Source: Carnegiea gigantea
Lineage: Eukaryota > Streptophyta > Magnoliopsida > Caryophyllales > Cactaceae
Assembly: GCA_029747015.1 (NCBI GenBank)
Contig: JAKOGI010002720.1
Coordinates: forward strand, 1-64,000
Direction of reading: 5' to 3'
DNA: 64,000 nt
The notes under the pieces were generated by a model, which saw nothing but the letters and a program-made list of their open reading frames with translations, had not been told where the DNA came from and ran no database searches. The first letter of the stretch is position 1. The number at the start of each line of letters is the position of its first letter. Of the stretch, positions 1-11,656 are shown one piece after another. Position numbers and translations under genes: made by a program.

Positions 1-225
1 GAATAGCTCGGGAATACGTGGAATATATATTACAGGATTCATGTTAGTGAGAAGATTTATGCTAGAACAGACAACCCCTTTCAGACACACAATATTGACA
101 ATTGCTATACAAAAAAAGCGGCGTAACATTTGGTATTCATGTGCCATTTTTTTTTTGCACTATGGTGGTACATGGCAGTTGCAGATGTTTACCCCTTCCA
201 AATGTGTGAATGTTTCATCTTGCAG

Positions 226-3200
226 AGTTAGATCAGCTGTTAGAAGATGCGCCACTGCCATTCATCATGCAACATGCTACGAAGCTGTCTAATATCAGAA
301 GAAGAGTGGCTGCATTAAACACACTCTTACGTTCTATACAACGGCGTCTTGATAATATTGACCGAGTTTTATCTGTGGGCTTGCCAAATGGTACGTGACT
401 GGCTGCATTTTACTTTGCTAGATCAGTTTTCAGGTTTTGCTTTAGGGTGAGGCATGGTGGGACTGGGAGAAAACTTGTTGGTCATCTAGTCAGCTAACTG
501 TTATTTACATACATCTTTTTGCCAGCCTTATTATATGTGGGGATTTCATGACAAGTGTTCGACACAGTTGGTCTCACGCGTTGCTAAACAAATTCGAATT
601 TTATTGAACTCACGTTTCCAACCTTCTCCATTTCAATGTCAGGATGTCTGTTTACTTGTATGCATTGTTCTATTGTCCTAAAATATCTCATAATAACATC
701 TGTTGATATTATTGAGCTCTGATACATAAGCCACATATCAGGTCATTCCATTAGTGTGATTAATGACTTTATTGCTTGTAAGGCCATTTCGAATAGTACA
801 TCTAGTGCTAACTTTTACTAGTATAGTAAAGTGCTTCATTACATAATCGATCATAGGAAATTGGAGAATTGAGAGACTAGGTAGAAGTTGACTCAAGCAA
901 TCAATTATATAGAACTTACTTTTGAATTGCATTGTTTCTTTAGAACCCTAGATTCAAAAATGTTGATTGCCCGCTAGTCACAACAAAAGATAATCGATAA
1001 TTTTCCCAAGGCATTTTTCTTAAGTCCACTGTAGTTATGTCGAAAAAATTTCCTAAGTGTGAGTTTTTTGTGATGCCTAGAAAGAGGTCGTGAAGTTGAA
1101 ACAAACAACAAATAGTGGAACCCTTTTAATGCACCTTAAGCACTGAACACCTTACGAGCTTTTTTCTTTTAAATTTATTTTACTTTTTGATCAAGAACGC
1201 CTTATAATCTATTGATCCTACCTCAAAGAAACTAGCTTAGATATCCCAAAATTGAATTTGGCTCCTTGAGCAATATGTAGATGGCAGACTGTACAACACA
1301 TCGTGGACAATTGAGTGCTCCTTGAGCCTTGAATGATGCTTCTCTATAAAGCTCAGACAGAAAGACACAGGTTCCAACCTTCTGCTGGAAATCACGTAAA
1401 TCATCCGAAAAGTTAAATTTCAGGGATGCTTTTTGCAAAGTGCATTATGGTTTGATTGTACAACAAAAAAGAGATGGACTGCAAAACTTGGATGCTGAGA
1501 TCACCAACGAGCCAATGAACTGGCTTAATCTTGGTGCATATGCAAGAGATGATGTCCTCAACTCCTAGATACTTGTGATTATTACTATGGACTGAGAACA
1601 GGTTGGCTATCACTGCACAGGTCCCACCCTGTAAGTTAGTCTGCAATAAAGAACCTAAAGGGTAGGAATTGGATACTCTTTCATTGCACCAAGCAACTTG
1701 TCTTCCACAAGCTGTTGATTATAATTTAGTCTAGCTCTATTTATTGAGCTACATTTCCTATGACATGAAGCAATTACTATAAAATGAAAGATGATACCAA
1801 AAAGACTTTGCTTTGCTTCCTTTTTTTTTTTCCCTTTTTTTGGGGGGGGGGGGGGAATGCATAGCCAAAACCCTGCAAAGAAACCAAAAGTAGTGTGGGC
1901 ATGCCCTGGGTCTATAATGAGTTGTTAAGAATTCAGGATGCATAGAGCTCTGCCCAACCATGCTTATTAATCAGTTGATTTAAGTAAGAAAGTAATCTCA
2001 ATGCAACAATAATATTAACAACGACAACAATAACAACAACTATAACTCCTCCCTATGTGGGTCACACTTTTGTAGGGTCTAGAGAGATCCAAATATTGGC
2101 AGCCGTACCCCTACCAGCAATCCTGCTATTGGAGAGAATGATTCCAAGACATATTCTTAATGATTACTCGAGCTCCTAAAATTTGAAACATTACCTCTTT
2201 GAGCTATCTGGTCTTTTGTGCAATGAAGTTCCTTCCAAATGACCTCACATTGAAAATTGAAAAAATTAACCTTAGTAATATTTGACCTCCTAAAATTATC
2301 GGTTGGATAATGATAATTACCCAATGTACAAAAAAAATAAAATAAAATTACCTTACACAATGTTATGCCCCTCTGGATTCCATCTCAGATTGCAAATATA
2401 GCATTCAATCTATACTCATCGAATCATCTAAACCTTAGTTTAAAAAAGCCCGCATGAGGCACGCTTAGGTGCGCCCCATCATGAGGCGACCAGGTTAGTG
2501 CTTCGGAGGGAATAAGGTGCGTCTCAAGGATGCAAGGCTATGTCTCCCCCTTTTTTCTTCTTTTTCTTAGCCTTTTAATTACCTTTTTTCTTCTTTTCTT
2601 TCTTTGGGAGCTAAAAGGTGAGCTATGCTTGGATAGTAAGTGTGTGCATTGGTGAACTATGATGATATGATAACATATCTTAAGATTATTTACAGTGCTA
2701 ATTGTTATATTGACATCTAATCATTTTTTTAATGCATTTATCTAACTTGCTTGTACAAAATAATGTGAAAGACTTCTAAACTTTTTTGCATTGAGGTGCA
2801 CTTCGCATCCATGATGTGTGCGCCTTCGCCTCGCGCTTTGTGCCATGCACTTTGGGAACCTATGTGCCCTAGTGCGCCTTGCGTCTTTTAAAGCTAAGAT
2901 CTAAACACCCATAGTTAATATCTGGCTATGCTATTCTCGAGTTTTGAGCCGAGGTACTGGGTGCTAACATATTGCTATCATTCAATTGGAAATTCATCAG
3001 AAGTGCTCTCTAGTCGAGTAGGGGATTGCTGTAATTTTGTCTTGACTTTTGAGAAAGTTGCTTCAAGGTGCTTGGATAAAAAGAAAGTTGATGCAGGTAT
3101 GTGAAATGTTTTGAGTCACATTTTTTGAAGAAATGAAAAGTACAATATATGATAATGTGAATTTTTCGTGAAAAATCATCAGTGACCTCCAAGAGGCTCC

Positions 3201-3232
3201 CATATTAATTTTCTGTCCTCCAATGGGCCCCC

Positions 3233-3281
<49 letters not shown>

Positions 3282-4360
3282 TAGTTTTCCTTGAGGCCTT
3301 ACGATTCTCATGATATTGCGAAAAACAATGTTGCACCGTAGTTACCAAGTTTGGGGATTGATGGATCGATAAAACGAGTTCGGGATCTCAATACGTACTT
3401 TTGCTAGGATCCTGAAATGAGGGGTTAGCTTCATTAGGAATGCTAATTTCGATCATAATTCGTCACAAAAAGTTTTTCCGGATTACTAATTGCTTTCCTT
3501 ATAAATAGAATAAAGGAGAATACTAATAGATGCCAAATGCCATAAGAATACATAATAAATTAATTAAATAAAAAATCGTCTCATTAATTATATCATGTAT
3601 GACACCTAGGCTGCACTTCGTTTCCTTCCAGTATCACAACCCCTTTATCATTCCCTATGTTCCCAATTCTCTATAACTTTTGGATACTTTCCTCGTTGCC
3701 CAAATTAATTCTCCTCTCACTCTATCCACAAATTAAATTTATTGCACACATTTTCCTTTCCCATCTCTCTTCCATTTCTTAAAACTTTAGCAACCTATTC
3801 TATCTCTTCATTTCCTTGTCACAGTCTCCCTTTGAAGTCGGCAGGCGCTATTGAAGTCGATCATGTTGCATTGTTGAAGGTATGGCACAAAGCCATTAAC
3901 TGAAGTCCACTATGAACAACTGTTCTACCATCACGAAAACCATCATTAACCTTGCTCACTCGAGATTGACAACCGTGGTGAACTGGATCGTGACCCGCCA
4001 TGTTTTGGATCCTGGGTGAATTGTGATATAGAACGAGGATCACAGGATCCCAGGATCCTGAGGGAGGTGCAATGAATTAGGTAACTTCCCTTAGTATTCT
4101 CTTAGTATTGTGATAAATCTCTTAAAAATATGGAAGCACTTTTAAATGTCAGTGATTCCCTCAATATGGCAAAAACAATATGTGACATTTTATCACCTTC
4201 ATGCTGGTGATATTTGCTGAAATGGAACAAAAGGAAAATGTATGGGGTCCCTCCCTCTCTCTCTAGAGAACATTCTTCAGTTTATGTCAGTGATTTACAC
4301 AATGTTTTCGTGTTCTTCATTTATGTTGCAGATAAATCAAATGTAGGAGCTGCCAAGTAA
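226..4360 (+). CDS. 3' end of an unnamed gene: last two coding exons, split by a ~3.9-kb intron
   Basis: Exon 226-390 follows a good acceptor (polypyrimidine tract, then TTGCAG) and ends at a donor GTACGT. It encodes an open stretch that opens with E-L-D-Q-L-L-E-D, continues Q-H-A-T-K-L-S-N-I, and ends R-R-L-D-N-I-D-R-V-L-S, which looks amphipathic and coiled-coil prone. The exon leaves one spare base. The exon 4,332-4,360, after acceptor TTGCAG, completes that codon and reads D-K-S-N-V-G-A-A-K-stop in phase. The last exon is also conserved in frame in unit B at 32,418-32,446, with the same acceptor and stop, which supports it as real. Upstream exons lie before the window. I do not recognise the family. 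A small vesicle-tethering (BLOC/BORC-like) coiled-coil subunit is only a guess. The intron 391-4,331 carries two MITE-like insertions absent from unit B. Confidence 0.5.
391..2425. other. Intron sequence with a conserved, possibly exonic patch
   Basis: This is the first part of the intron of the unnamed gene. About 391-1,300 has no counterpart in unit B. About 1,300-1,646 is well conserved in unit B (16,206-16,498) and has open frames on both strands: a minus-strand reading with N-C-P-R-C and a plus-strand reading that ends A-R-D-D-V-L-N-S-stop. In unit B some of these frames are broken. I cannot assign a gene. It could be an old exon, an alternative exon or unconstrained intron. A poly-G run lies at about 1,843-1,856. 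Confidence 0.3.
2434..2898. mobile_element. hAT-like MITE with 8-bp TSD
   Basis: The 465-bp insertion is flanked by an exact 8-bp direct repeat, ATCTAAAC, at 2,426-2,433 and 2,899-2,906. Its ends are imperfect inverted repeats: CTTAGTTTAAAA on the left, and CTTAGCTTTAAAAG on the right when read on the other strand. Unit B has an uninterrupted empty site near 31,680. No coding capacity is seen. The 8-bp duplication and short terminal repeats fit a non-autonomous hAT element that inserted after the unit duplication. Confidence 0.8.
3235..3279. repeat. (TA)n microsatellite
   Basis: An uninterrupted TA dinucleotide run inside the intron of the unnamed gene. It is absent from the corresponding place in unit B (about 32,100). 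Confidence 0.95.
3338..4078. mobile_element. Unit A-specific insertion, probably MITE-like
   Basis: About 740 bp present in unit A are missing from unit B, where the two flanks adjoin near 32,170. The edges carry short inverted matches (AGTTACC near both ends), and the right part repeats AGGATCC motifs. I could not define a clean target-site duplication, so the class and exact ends are uncertain. Confidence 0.35.
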
Positions 4361-5990
4361 CTTTAAGCACAGCTGATAATTGGTACTTGATATTTGTAAA
4401 TCTTGTTGAGGCCCATGCAAAATAATAGATATGTCTCAGAAACTGAACAATTTAACTGAAATACAGTTTCTCTTCTGTTTTCACAGAATTTGTGATTACT
4501 TGTTATGAGAATCGGTTTAGTCATGTTATACTTTGTGACTGTCTATTGTATTCAATGTGTCGGTTAAAACCATTGGTCAATGCATTTGCATTTTTCGGTC
4601 ACCTGAGATGTCGTGTTGATTGGCATACATGATATGCTGAATGCAATCCCGTGTTGGCATATCTGTGCGAGACTTTCATATAACCGCTACCTATTGATAA
4701 ATGATATCTGGAACTTGAAATGAAGATGGTCCTCTCCTTGTGGTCATGAAGAATGGACATGCTTTAGGTTTATGCTGAGGTTTTGTGGTTTGATAGCAAC
4801 CCCCCCCCCCCCCGGGGGTTTTTGTAAGGGCAAGTACTCCACTGGCAATGATTTTGATTCTATTAAACGGAAGAAAATAGCTATAATGCAGCAGTAGGTT
4901 AGTGACAGTGTAAAGCTGCAAGACCAGTAGCAGAGATTGGGTTACTCTTAAGTTGGAACCATCCTCCATGTATTGACATGCAGGCCAACAGCAGAACATG
5001 CATTGATGCATGAGTGTTTTCTCTATCAGAATTGGCAAAGAGAGCATTCAAAGCAGCACAAAAATACGACGGCCTCTGCAAGTGTCTGATTTCCGGCCAT
5101 ATGGTCAGACTCACTGCTTCAACACAGTTTTAATACCATATGTACTCGATCAGAGCAAACAGAAACTCCTGGTGAGTTTTGAATTCAAATGCCATGAAGG
5201 ATATGTAATATATCCATATTAAGTGCTGACAACATCACAGTATTCGAATCTCTTGGCTGCTTTGGACGTTGCACAGATAACACAGAGTCAGTCGGCAGAT
5301 ACAAACTTCATCCAATTCTCCCTGGCACTCTAGGAAGCAGTATTTCAGGGATTCAAAGGCAAATGTTATTATATATACCATGATATCTGAAGAGAGTTTT
5401 CTTCCTAAATAAAGGATAATGAGAATGTTATACTCTAATAGTTGTTTCAAGTTCGGCAACCCCCCCCCCCCAAAAAAAAAAAACTAAAAAACAGAAGGCC
5501 AAAAGGGACCATGTAGCTTCGATGAGCATATAATTCTGAATGGCTATTGGTCTACTGTCTATTGTGAATGGGTTACGGATGGGAGCTTTTTAATCAAGAA
5601 TGTAACAAAGTCAAAATGCTTTTTGCTGTTAGGGTACCTTATCCTTGGGGTAATGTCTGTTCTGATTGCTAGCTACTGCACAAAGTAGAGCTATTTACGA
5701 AGTCATCCTCAGGTGATCATTCACGCATTCAAGCAAGGTTTATTGGTAGCCACGGGGTATTGCCATCCTAGTTTAGGATTATACTGCGCGCGTTTCCTAT
5801 GACATTGCCAAAGTTCCTATGTTGATCATACCTAACTACAAGCAAGCTTGTCCATTTTGGGCTTGGGCTCTGTCCACCCCTACAGATTAGGTTGGACTGT
5901 TGTGAGGAGGATTATCTAGTATTGCAGGCTTACCCCTTACCCTGCCCAATAAAAAGGAGAGGAGCTAGAGACGAGTGAGAATCTGATCGT
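4361..5990. other. 3' flank of the unnamed gene, duplicated intergenic DNA
   Basis: This region is collinear with 32,447-33,037 plus 38,466-39,320. It contains homopolymer runs (poly-C followed by poly-G at about 4,801-4,820; poly-C then poly-A at about 5,461-5,484). Short open frames around 5,010-5,220 are not kept open in unit B, so I call no gene. Confidence 0.6.
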
Positions 5991-7007
5991 TAGGGTTGGC
6001 AGACTAGTAGTGGATCTCGGATCCAACCGAAATTCATTAGATTTGCCCTATTTGGATGGATCTAGACCCATTATTTTTGGATTCAATGAATCTCAAAAAG
6101 GATATGGATCTTAAAAGGATTTAAAGATGGGTCCAATACTTAGATCCAAATCTGATCTTTTGGATCCATTACTCTTGTAGCTCAAAAATCTAACAAACAA
6201 GTCTTTTAAACTTGCCCTCCTTTCTATTTATCCTTGACATATCGTACATTACTAGTTTTCATTTCTAGGGATGTATATGTGTAACTAGTGAATAAGTATT
6301 CATCCCTACCCATTTAATCTATATACCCATCAGTAGTACCAAAGGACAATAATATGGTTATATAGTAAATAAAATTAAAATAAATTGCTTTTCAATCTAT
6401 TTTTTGTGAGACCATTTAGAATTTAGTAGAAAAATTCAACTTCAACAATTTAGATCGAAACTGGACTACTAATAGCAAATATTAAAAGAAGTTCGAATCT
6501 GAATTTTGTGTTCAAAATGTATTCATATATTTAACATTTATCTTCACTACAATAATTTATTCAACATAAATCTTCACTATAACGATTGTAAGTTATTAGT
6601 TGTTCTATGGATCTTATGAACTATTGTAAAACTTGTTTTTGATATTTCGGTTGGTGGAATATGAGGAGACATGGTTGCATGAGTTTCTATTATAGTTGTC
6701 ACTTCTTACTATTTGGCACAGTAAAGTTATTATTGTCTTATATCTCATGTTTGCTATTGTCTTTATTGAAAATTGTGTTAATTGCTTATTGAATGGTTAC
6801 TACATACCTTACACTCCTAATATGCATTTGTAAAGTTGTGGATCCATTTAGGATCCATTTGAGATCCATAGAGCCAATGGATTTGGGAATGAATCTCAAC
6901 TTTTAAGATCCAATAGGTCTAGATTGGACCTGAATTTAGGCCCAGAAAATTAAAATAGATCTGGATCTAAGTAGATCCGATCCAGATCCGACCCATTGTC
7001 ACCCCTA
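5991..7007. mobile_element. Non-autonomous hAT-like element
   Basis: The 1,017-bp insertion has imperfect terminal inverted repeats: TAGGGTTGGCAG at the left, and TAGGGGTGACAA at the right on the other strand. It is flanked by 8-bp near-repeats (CTGATCGT and CTGATAAT). Unit B holds the empty site with CTGATGGT near 39,311. The interior is AT-rich with repeated GGATCC/GATCC-type motifs near both ends and has no long open frame. Confidence 0.7.
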
Positions 7008-7015
7008 CTGATAAT

Positions 7016-8093
7016 GGAGATCGATTGGCAACCACGTAGTACACAGATTCACCACCGTCTTTGTCCGGCTAGGACGTTGTCTGGTAACACTTACCTTCCC
7101 TTGCATTGTCAAAATAATGACCAATTACGATTGGCCACTTCTGGATTTGGATAGATCTACCCGAATTCAAATCTATACTTTCAGAGTCCCTTATAAACGA
7201 GATGTGTTTGTGTGTGCGCTTCTTTGGGAGAAGGGGAGGGGATTTGGCCAGATATTAACAAAGTTAACGCTGAATTACGTAGAAGTCGATTCCCTTGGAT
7301 GATCAGACCCTAGATTAAGAGCATTACTGCTAATCACTCATGAAATAGAGGATAACCGAGAGGGGCATTTCTTGGGAAAGTATCAATATCCATGATCGAC
7401 CACCAAAATCATCAAAAACCAACATTTGTGTCAAAAGAACTAGCGTCTGGCTCCCTCACGCTTGATCCAGCAGTAATAGGGCATCATCCAGCATTTTCAC
7501 CATTTATGAAAATTCTAACCAGAAAAAGGGCGACTGAACATACTGAATTTATTGCCAACGGAGACAGCAGAGCAGTAATTGGCCACTAGATTCAGAGCAC
7601 CTTTTCCTGTGGCACCACGATGTTGATCAAACTGTGATGATTACAATGATGATAATAATAATAACTAAACGAAAAAAAAAAAAGAACTTTGACTCTAGTA
7701 GCATTGAGTAAATAATTGTTGCTCTGTTAGCCCGTCATTGGTATGCTGTAACATTAAAAAAAGAAGACCATGAACTGAAGTACTGAGCAATGCTAAGAAC
7801 TTGGGTTCAACATTGTAAATTTGCTATCCTAAATCCAACTAATGACACTCCTCACAGAAGAAATACATTCAAGACAAACGACGTTATCTAGCTGTTGATT
7901 TGATGGACTCAATCCAAAGTCAATTGGAAGACGATGAAAAGATCAGCTTCACATGCTCATTAATTGTGCATAATTTGCTGATACTTCATCTTCTGCTCAT
8001 CGAAGGGCCTTCATGGTGTACTATGGTCCACCGCTATATGATGCTTTAAAAGGATCATGAGTGCTATCTCCAACAATCTAACAGCCTCTGTTT
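7016..8093. other. Intergenic, 3' of the PPR pseudogene
   Basis: Collinear with 39,320-40,091 and 59,930-60,643. Compared with unit B, unit A lacks about 285 bp here, equivalent to 60,128-60,411; the junction bears short AAAT-type microhomology. No gene is seen. Confidence 0.6.
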
Positions 8094-9842
8094 TTAATTT
8101 TCCGTCATTACATCCATGGCAACACTTCCTTTCCTCTACTAGAAGTCCCATATTGGAAGGCTGGAAAACTCTCAAGATCATATTGCGTCACAAGCATTTC
8201 CACGGTGTTTTCACTCAATGCTTTTCTCTCATACAGTTCTTCTAGAAGTATAACTGCTAGCTCCGTCTCTCCTTCAAGGGCTATGCCTTCTACAATAAGA
8301 GCGTAAGTCATCTGATTGGGCTTATATCCTTTCTCTACCATCATTTCGAAGATATGAAGGGACAAATCAGTCCTGTTAGATTTGCATAATCCAAGTATCA
8401 TAGCATTGCAATGGCCGACATCAGGCCTGACATCATTTTCTTCCATTGCCTTGAAAATCTCAATGGCAGCATCCGGCATACCATCCGAGCACAGCCCTCT
8501 TAACAATGATGAATAGGTCCGCGAGTCTGGAACAAATCCACACCGAGTCATTTCATTCAACAGTTTCATTGCTGCACATGTGTTACCTTTCCGGCACAAG
8601 CTTGTAATGACTGTTTCGTAGAAGCCCTAAGGCGAGTAATCAGACTTACTACATAAACTTTGAAAGAGAGAGAACGCTTCTAAAACTTTTCCGTCTTCAC
8701 AAAGCACAGCCATAGCATTGTATGTCCCCTGATTAGGATGGCACTGCTCAGACATCATTCGATCCAGACACTTCATTACTTCATCAACCTTACCCTCTTT
8801 GCAGAGATGAGCTATGATTGGGTTGTAAGTGACTCCTGTGGGTTTGAAACCTGCCCTTGTCATCTCTTCCAAAACCTCAAAAGCATCATCTACCAGGCCC
8901 TGGAGAGCGAGCCAACTGACCAAAATGTTGTAGGTGACATAATTTTTATCATCCATTTTGGCAAGAAGCTCATACGCCTCTTTCAATAGCCCTTCCCAGC
9001 ACAAAGCTCGTAGCAGAGTGTTATAAGTCACCACATTTGGATAAAAACCCTCCTCGGGCAAATTCCAGAAGAAACTAATTGACTCCTCAGTTCTCGCTGC
9101 CTTGCACAAACCCGTCAAGATTATATTGTAACTAACCAAATTAGGCTTCCCACCTTTAGCAATTATCTCATCCAAGAGCTTCATTGCTTCGTCCACCCCT
9201 TTCTTCTTATATGCAGCTTCGAGCAAGAATGAGTAAGTGAACGCATCTGGCTCGAGCCCTCTCTTTCTCAACCTATCCAAAAACTGCAAACTCTTATTCA
9301 AATTCCCACGCATACAGAGTCCCTTCACAAGTGAATTACACGTAACCATGTTTGTGGGGTAGCCATACTCTTCCATTTTCTCAACCAGCTGCATTGCATA
9401 CCCAACATTCCCTCTCTTGCACAAATGGTTAACCAGGTAGGTATATGTATTAGGGTCCGGTTTCACTCCAGAACGAACCATCATCTCCATCACTCGAATC
9501 GCGTTCTGAAAACTTGCCCAGTCTGCACCAATCATACAACAGTTGAGTAGCCTGACTCTTGTCAGGCTTATGCCCCTTCTCGACCATATACTCCAAGTAC
9601 AAGAATGCATTATTTATAATTTCTTTACTCTTTATGTAACCATTGCCAGCCCTCCACTTAGGCAATGTATACACAGAATTTGATGAACTACTGATCTGGG
9701 CAGATACTGAAAGCGTTGGAAAGCCCTTGTTGAGTGACAAAGTATGGAGATGTGGAATGTGGGAAAAGAACCCAGATAGTTTACTTGTGTTTTCTAGACA
9801 AGGGTTTTTAATGGGAGATGCCGCAAGCAAAAAAGCAGCCAT
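8094..9842 (-). pseudogene. PPR protein pseudogene (unit A copy)
   Basis: This is the broken duplicate of the intact PPR gene at 60,644-62,398. The same start codon, N-terminal leader and tandem P-class PPR motifs can be followed across three frames. Visible lesions relative to the intact copy are: one extra base near 9,505-9,512 that shifts the frame early (after about residue 113); a CAG-to-TAG type stop at 8,627-8,629; an in-frame loss of about four codons near 8,940; and five extra bases near 8,131-8,137 that change the C-terminus. The remaining frames are otherwise well preserved, so inactivation is relatively recent. Any translated product would stop soon after the first motif, before the bulk of the RNA-binding array. 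Confidence 0.9.
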
Positions 9843-10841
9843 AACTTCACCACCCAGTTAAAATTTTTTTTGATTGTTACAAGTTCTTGAATCACCAGAA
9901 AAACTTAATCAAGAAATGGGTAAAAGAGACTGAGAAGCACGAAAAGATTAAAGGGAAAATTGAAGAAATAGAAGATTAACTTACAGAAACGGCAGATAAA
10001 CAGAGAAACGGAAATCAAACATAAGTTATCTTGTGCTACCAAATGGATTAAGAGGCACGAGGGGCTTGGTGGAAGATGAAGAGGAGAGAGAAAATAAAAA
10101 GGATTTGTTAGGGATTGGTCAGCTAAATGCCATTTTTGCGGCTGTGATGCTAATCCACTGCGGTCTCGATCTTGATCGATTTCTCCGCCTTCATGACTTC
10201 TGGATGTTACGCGCCGCATTTGCACATCCCACACGCGCCCTTTTTTGAAGACTTAAAATCATGGATTCGGATTCATGAACCACGGATCATGACATATTTT
10301 GGAGGCATGAAATTAGTCCCTCCTTTAAGGAAGACTATAAAAAGGAGATGTGGGTTTATAAATGCGAGATTATGTGTAAAAAATTAGGATTTATCTAGTT
10401 AAAACAGAGAAATAGATGTCCGGTTTTACTAATTAAGATCTTATGCACTTGGTTAACTGGCATAATATATGTAACGTTAAGCTAAAATTACAAGAGATAC
10501 TATAGAATGATAATTTCTATATAACTTCTAGATGATACTGTAATTTGTGAGGCGAATTCAAGAATATTCATCTAAAGTACAAGACCATATTCTTTTTTGC
10601 GATATGGAGCGATACTTTACAATTGTAACTTATAATTTACTACAACTCCTTACAACTTTTTACAACTTCTTATATTTTTAATTTTTTTTTTGGGGTAAAG
10701 AGGCAAGGATGTTTGTAAGGAAATCACAATGCAGACATTATAAGTATTCTAACTTAGGCACATCCGAGTTTTACATCATCACATAACTAACCTCTCATTC
10801 TATTAATGGACATTTTGTCACTCTCCTTTACTATATCAAAA
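9843..10841. other. 5' flank of the PPR pseudogene
   Basis: The upstream region is highly similar to 62,399-62,820 and 63,139-63,730. It presumably holds the 5' UTR and promoter of the PPR locus. It lacks the small MITE found in unit B at 62,823-63,138. I see no separate gene; short frames here are not shared between the units. Confidence 0.6.
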
Positions 10842-11656
10842 TTAGAGCCAGGTAATGTGTCGTATCGGATGGGGTTCGTCTTCGTGTTGAACTTAAACGA
10901 GTTGAAAATCTCCGGACCTGAACTCGACCTATTTAATAAACGGGTTGAAAAAGTTCAACCCAAACCGCTTAAGATTTAAACGGGTTGACTTGAGCCTAAC
11001 CCGTTTACATAAACGGGTAAAAGATTAGATTCAGATTACCCATTTACCCACCAACCTGTTTAATTGCAATATAAATTTTAACCTAAAGATAATTTACCAA
11101 ATAAATTACAGATTTTCCAGACTTTTAGGGCATAGTTGCTTTCAAAAGTACAACAAAATAACAGTTAACTTACAGGGTTCAGTATATTGAGAGCCTATTT
11201 CATTAATACAGTCAGCAGCAACATAATTTTACACCCTAGAAAGTTTACATAAGAATCAACAACTTAAGTTACAAACCATATTCAAGTCAAGTCTTAAACA
11301 ATAGCCAATAAAAGTCAAATTATTTAAAATTCTTAATAACAAAACCAGCAAGTGAACAACCAACAAGCCCATAAAAGAGACCACCAAGCCTAACTCCCAC
11401 AGAAAATGTAAACGATAAATGGTAAACGATAAATGAACAGTAAAAGGGTTGACCCATTTAACCCGTTTCATTAAACGAGTTAAATATATATTTTTTCGTA
11501 TCGAGATTCTCAACCTCAACCTAACCCAATTAATTAAACGAGTTTATTGTGTCAATCCATTTAACTAAACAGGTTCAAACTTCATACCCAAACCTGTTTA
11601 ATTTCGTGTCGGGTTCAGATCGGTAATCATGTCGGATCAACTTTTCCCAACTCTAA
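10842..11656. mobile_element. MITE-like insertion specific to unit A
   Basis: About 815 bp are absent from unit B, where the flanks meet near 63,737. The ends are imperfect inverted repeats: TTAGAGCCAGG on the left, and TTAGAGTTGGG on the right read on the other strand. Short AAAAT repeats lie at the edges. Internally, motifs such as AAACGGGTT recur in both orientations. This fits a non-autonomous hAT-like element, but the target-site duplication is not clean. Confidence 0.6.

Noticed and set aside
5010..5222. Possible exon reading E-L-A-K-R-A-F-K-A-A-Q-K near 5,030
   Set aside because: An acceptor-like site precedes it, but the corresponding unit B sequence near 38,550 has a one-base shift, and the upstream gene already ends in phase at 4,360.
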